From: CAWIVJ01 sp963839525
GTDB taxonomy: Bacteria > Cyanobacteriota > Vampirovibrionia > Gastranaerophilales > Gastranaerophilaceae
Direction of reading: 5' to 3'
DNA: 64,000 nt
Assembly (NCBI GenBank): GCA_963839525.1
Contig: CAWIVJ010000007.1
Location: 310,001 to 374,000, forward strand
This document shows positions 61,276 through 64,000 of the stretch, piece after piece. The notes beneath the pieces are model-generated. The model had not been told where the DNA came from and did not search any database. It saw only the letters and a list, made by a program, of their open reading frames with translations. The translations under genes and the position numbers were made by a program. Position 1 is the first letter of the stretch, and every line of letters begins with the position of its first letter.

Positions 61276-62496
61276 TTAAGACTCCGAAAAATTCTGTATT
61301 AAATTATTAATAAAATTAATTCGCAAAGGTAAAAGTTTTCTAATATCATACCTGTCGAGAATAAATTGTCTTGCATTATTTCTAATTTCTTGCATTTTAT
61401 CTTTGTTATTCAATGCATATTCTACCTTTTCTACAAGTTGATTAACGTTGTAAAAATCTACTAAAAGCCCATTGTAATTATCTTGCATTACCTCTAAGAC
61501 GGGAGCTGTATTTGATGCAATTATGCAACATCCGATTGACATTGCTTCTAAAATTGACCATGACAGGACAAAAGGATAGGTTAAATAAATATGAGCTGAG
61601 GAAATCTGCAGGAGTTTTACATAATCAATAAACGATAAGGCTCCTACAAAATGTATTCTGCTCATATCCAATTTAAGCTTTTTTAGCATATATTCTTTAT
61701 AAGTTCCTTTGTCAAGATATTGACCATAAAAAACTTTATCATGTCCGGCTATAACGAAATGAGCATGAGGTCTTTTTTTCTGAAGTTTTTCAACAGCTTC
61801 CATAAACTGCGGAAAACCTCTGTAGGGTTCCATGCCTCTTGTAGCATAAGTTATAATTTCATCTTCAGCAGTCAATTCTAAGTTTTTATCTTTAATCAAA
61901 AATTTAGAATCTTTATTTGGACTACAGCTTTCAGTGTCAATCCCGTCATGAATTACGGTAATTTTGTCATGAAACTCTTTAGGAAATTGACTTTTTTGCC
62001 AAATTGTAGGAGAAATAACTGCATCACTTAAATATAAGTCTATAAGAAGATGTGAATTTTTGCACCTTAATTTTGCTTTTTCATTTTCATTAAACATTTT
62101 TCCATTAAATCCGACATCTGCACCTTCCGGATTATAAAACCATTCACCGTAAGAAATAAGTGGAACATTCGGAAAAATATTTTTTACAAATATTGAAGAA
62201 CCCCATCCCGGAAAACCAAATATAACGTCAGGTTTAAAATTTTTTTTCTTCAACTGAAAAAGTATTTTTGCCACTTCTTGAGCATGAGTTACTGCGTTTT
62301 CGTAGGTTAACAAATAAGGATGAACATCCTTAGGGATTTTTCTATTAGCCTCGTAAACAAGTTTTTTGATGCCTTTAAATTCTTTTTTCTTTTCGGTAGT
62401 TATAAATGTAACATTATTTTGAGGATTGTTTGCCAAAACTATAGACAAATATTTAAATTGGCCCGGAAAATCTGGATGTATAAATAAAATATTCAT
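61276..62496 (-). CDS. GT4-type glycosyltransferase, paralogue C
   Basis: 406 residues with the same build as paralogue B (MNILFIHPDFPGQFKYLS, YATRGMEPYRGFPQFM, HFVIAGHDKVFYGQ, NYNGLLVDFYN). At the N-terminal half it differs more (FGFPGWGSSIFVKNIF in place of YGHSWGSTMFMKDVF), so the acceptor may differ. The 3' parts of the two genes contain a 100-base stretch with only two differences, pointing to gene conversion or a recent duplication. Confidence 0.87.
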   Translation of the reverse strand: MNILFIHPDFPGQFKYLSIVLANNPQNNVTFITTEKKKEFKGIKKLVYEANRKIPKDVHPYLLTYENAVTHAQEVAKILFQLKKKNFKPDVIFGFPGWGSSIFVKNIFPNVPLISYGEWFYNPEGADVGFNGKMFNENEKAKLRCKNSHLLIDLYLSDAVISPTIWQKSQFPKEFHDKITVIHDGIDTESCSPNKDSKFLIKDKNLELTAEDEIITYATRGMEPYRGFPQFMEAVEKLQKKRPHAHFVIAGHDKVFYGQYLDKGTYKEYMLKKLKLDMSRIHFVGALSFIDYVKLLQISSAHIYLTYPFVLSWSILEAMSIGCCIIASNTAPVLEVMQDNYNGLLVDFYNVNQLVEKVEYALNNKDKMQEIRNNARQFILDRYDIRKLLPLRINFINNLIQNFSES

Positions 62497-62569
62497 ATCA
62501 TTCTCTAAAAACTAAAACTAAAAACCTTCTATTTATATATAAACATAAATTTTTAAATAAGTAAATTTT

Positions 62570-62578
62570 TTGATATAA
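62570..62578 (+). promoter_or_regulatory. Extended -10 promoter, leaderless start of the UDG gene
   Basis: TGATATAAT ends 8 bases before the ATG at 62587, the same box as in front of lpxB. Confidence 0.5.
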
Positions 62579-62586
62579 TAAAATAC

Positions 62587-63171
62587 ATGCTAATGCTTGA
62601 AGAATTAGAAAAAATTAGGGAAAGATGTAAAAATTGTCAGAAATGCAGTCTTTCAAAAACCAGAACTAATTTAGTTTTTTCTGATGGAAAACTTAATAAT
62701 AAGTTAATGCTGTTAGGGGAAGCACCTGGATTTTATGAGGATCAAAGCGGAGTTCCTTTTGTTGGAAAAGCCGGCAAGTTGCTTGACAAGATTTTTGCAT
62801 CTGTAGGTTTATCAAGAGAAAAAGATGTTTATATTTGCAATACATTAAAATGCCGTCCGCCTGATAACCGTGACCCTTTACCTGAAGAAAAAGCAGCTTG
62901 CAGGGAGTATCTTGATGCACAAATTGAAATCCTAAAACCTCAAATCATATTGCTTTGCGGAAGAATTGCACTTAACTCCATGGTCGAAAACACTTTGGGG
63001 ATAACAAAAGTTAGAGGAAAATGGTTTGACGGTCCTAATAATTCTAAAATGATGCCGATTTTTCATCCGTCTTACCTTTTAAGAAATGATTCTAGAGAAA
63101 AAGGCAGCCCTAAATGGCTTATGTGGCAGGATATTCAAGAAATAAAAAAAGCTTATGATTTGCTGGAATAA
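62587..63171 (+). CDS. Family 4 uracil-DNA glycosylase (Fe-S)
   Basis: 194 residues. Removes uracil from DNA at the start of base-excision repair. The four Fe-S Cys come from RCKNCQKCSL near the N-terminus and from NTLKCRPP with AACREYLD in the middle. The active-site block LLGEAPGFYEDQSG and the C-terminal IFHPSYLLRN are those of family 4. Begins MLMLEELEK; a second ATG six bases on is possible. Followed 29 bases later by an exported protein gene. Confidence 0.93.
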   Translation: MLMLEELEKIRERCKNCQKCSLSKTRTNLVFSDGKLNNKLMLLGEAPGFYEDQSGVPFVGKAGKLLDKIFASVGLSREKDVYICNTLKCRPPDNRDPLPEEKAACREYLDAQIEILKPQIILLCGRIALNSMVENTLGITKVRGKWFDGPNNSKMMPIFHPSYLLRNDSREKGSPKWLMWQDIQEIKKAYDLLE

Positions 63172-63186
63172 AAATAGTTTTTATTG

Positions 63187-63192
63187 TAAAAT
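63187..63192 (+). promoter_or_regulatory. -10 box close to the start of the envelope protein gene
   Basis: TAAAAT, preceded by TTG, ends 8 bases before the ATG at 63201, again leaving no room for a ribosome binding site. Confidence 0.35.
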
Positions 63193-63200
63193 CTTTTTAT

Positions 63201-63950
63201 ATGGATAAATTTAACTTTAAAAGATTTGGTTTTTTAAAATTTTTGCTGTTTTTAATTTTAATTTATCAATGTCAGAACGTTCAAGCACAACAAACGATTA
63301 TTAATGTTCCTTCCTCTAAAATATTGCCTGCCGGGGATATTATTATTAAAGATTCAAACAGAGCCGGTCTCTTTTCAGACAAATTTACTTCGATAACTCC
63401 TTGTGCGACTATGGGTATAGGGTTTGGTACAGAAATATCAACAGCAATAAGAACTTCTATTGACGCGAATAAAAACACAGCGGTAAGAGGTGATTTTTCT
63501 GCAAAAAAAGTTTGGTTTTTAGGATCTGCGTCAAGACTTACTGTTGGCGGAACTTTAAGCCCCTATTTAACAGAAGCATCACATCCAAATACATTTTTTT
63601 TCTCTCATTTATCTCATAGGATTAAAAAGACGAGAACCAGTTTAACAACAGGTGTTTATTTTAACGGGGCAAAAAAAATGCCGGATGAAATGGGAGTTTT
63701 ACTGGGAATAGAACAAGTTTTAATCTCTAATAAATTAAGGACCGCATTAGATTGGTTGTCAACTCAAGATTCATATGGTAAGATGGGCGTGGGGTTAAAA
63801 TACAGACCTGTTCCTACAATTTCAATAACAAGTGCTGTAATAATACCTAATAAGAAAAGTAAAAACGTTGCATTTAATGTATCTGTTTCAAAATATATAT
63901 CACTGGATAACGAAAACCCAATCAAAAGGAGGCTTATAAATGTTGACTAA
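63201..63950 (+). CDS. Exported, probably beta-barrel envelope protein of unknown function
   Basis: 249 residues. A signal peptide (about 1-29, ending NVQAQQ) is followed by a domain with alternating polar/hydrophobic strands rich in Gly, Ser and Thr, ending in NVSVSKYISLDN. The pattern suggests an outer-membrane barrel. The block NVPSSKILPAGDIIIKDS after the signal peptide is typical of cyanobacteria-related barrel-like proteins as far as I can judge. It overlaps the next gene by 11 bases. Confidence 0.7.
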   Translation: MDKFNFKRFGFLKFLLFLILIYQCQNVQAQQTIINVPSSKILPAGDIIIKDSNRAGLFSDKFTSITPCATMGIGFGTEISTAIRTSIDANKNTAVRGDFSAKKVWFLGSASRLTVGGTLSPYLTEASHPNTFFFSHLSHRIKKTRTSLTTGVYFNGAKKMPDEMGVLLGIEQVLISNKLRTALDWLSTQDSYGKMGVGLKYRPVPTISITSAVIIPNKKSKNVAFNVSVSKYISLDNENPIKRRLINVD

Positions 63951-64000
63951 AAAAAATATTTTAACTTTATCTGTTCTTTTTGCATTTTCTGCAATAGGGA
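63940..64000 (+). CDS. Start of an exported protein, cut by the window edge
   Basis: AAAGGAGG (63926-63933) precedes an ATG at 63940 and reads MLTKKNILTLSVLFAFSAIG, a clear signal peptide start. The remainder is outside the window. Translationally coupled to the barrel-like gene, so the pair probably works together in the envelope. Confidence 0.75.
   Translation, partial: MLTKKNILTLSVLFAFSAIG

Noticed and set aside
1..64000. CRISPR arrays, tRNA or rRNA genes, prophage modules
   Set aside because: No regularly spaced repeats, no cloverleaf with a T-loop consensus, no rRNA stretches and no integrase or phage structural genes were seen.

Overview
The window is AT-rich (roughly 30% GC by eye), densely coded DNA with no rRNA, tRNA or CRISPR array. 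Several things point to a Gram-negative, flagellated, pilus-bearing bacterium related to Cyanobacteria, most likely a gut Melainabacterium (Vampirovibrionia, Gastranaerophilales). These are LpxB, a beta-barrel-like exported protein, a remnant of an outer-membrane efflux channel, a SigF-like sigma factor next to a prepilin peptidase, a GH57 branching enzyme, TrmFO, flagellar FliJ/FliK/hook-rod genes, and many lineage-type proteins that begin with a short 'I-x-P-I ... F-x-G' N-terminus. The taxonomic placement is inference; no marker search was possible.

Layout. 0-6.2 kb: two paralogous membrane proteins, a strong 6S RNA candidate, a coiled-coil membrane protein, lpxB, a decayed IS30 element and a GGDEF protein with a split domain. 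6.3-14.8 kb: gap, then an envelope cluster (DUF374 acyltransferase-like, DacB/PBP4, DUF4422, patatin, a GT-C-like membrane protein) and argS. 15-27 kb: a small unknown protein, DUF475/TerC-like, dusB with a TPR lipoprotein-like/exported protein, a HisA-HisI-HisE triple fusion, purH, fusA and a second TPR protein. 27-36.7 kb: M16 protease, sigma factor with prepilin peptidase, histidine kinase, two neighbouring frameshifted genes, a DEDDh exonuclease and trxA. 36.7-43 kb: a short ribosomal block rpsE-rpmD-rplO-secY, trmFO carrying an inserted palindromic element, and a glycosyltransferase. 43-55.4 kb: GH57, a beta-helix-like protein, a giant double-UvrD helicase with a separate Fe-S nuclease, nadE, bcp, a decayed TolC/NodT tail and a 5'-nucleotidase-like phosphoesterase. 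55.5-64 kb: fliJ-fliK-flg operon, a Flp-like pilin coupled to two MDR dehydrogenases, two glycosyltransferase paralogues, family-4 UDG and an envelope protein.

The most interesting points are: a 6S RNA with an 18-bp closing stem and its own promoter; an AddAB-like repair machine rebuilt as one 1287-residue protein (inactive plus active helicase) with a separate four-Cys nuclease; two copies of an in-frame 'HAELVSAS/PETSSG' palindromic element inside essential-type genes; five perfect 13-17 bp inverted repeats inside otherwise normal coding sequences; a recurring leaderless-gene architecture (extended -10 box 6-8 nt before ATG); and two single-base frameshifts within 300 bp, each repaired by removing one T from a CTTTC.
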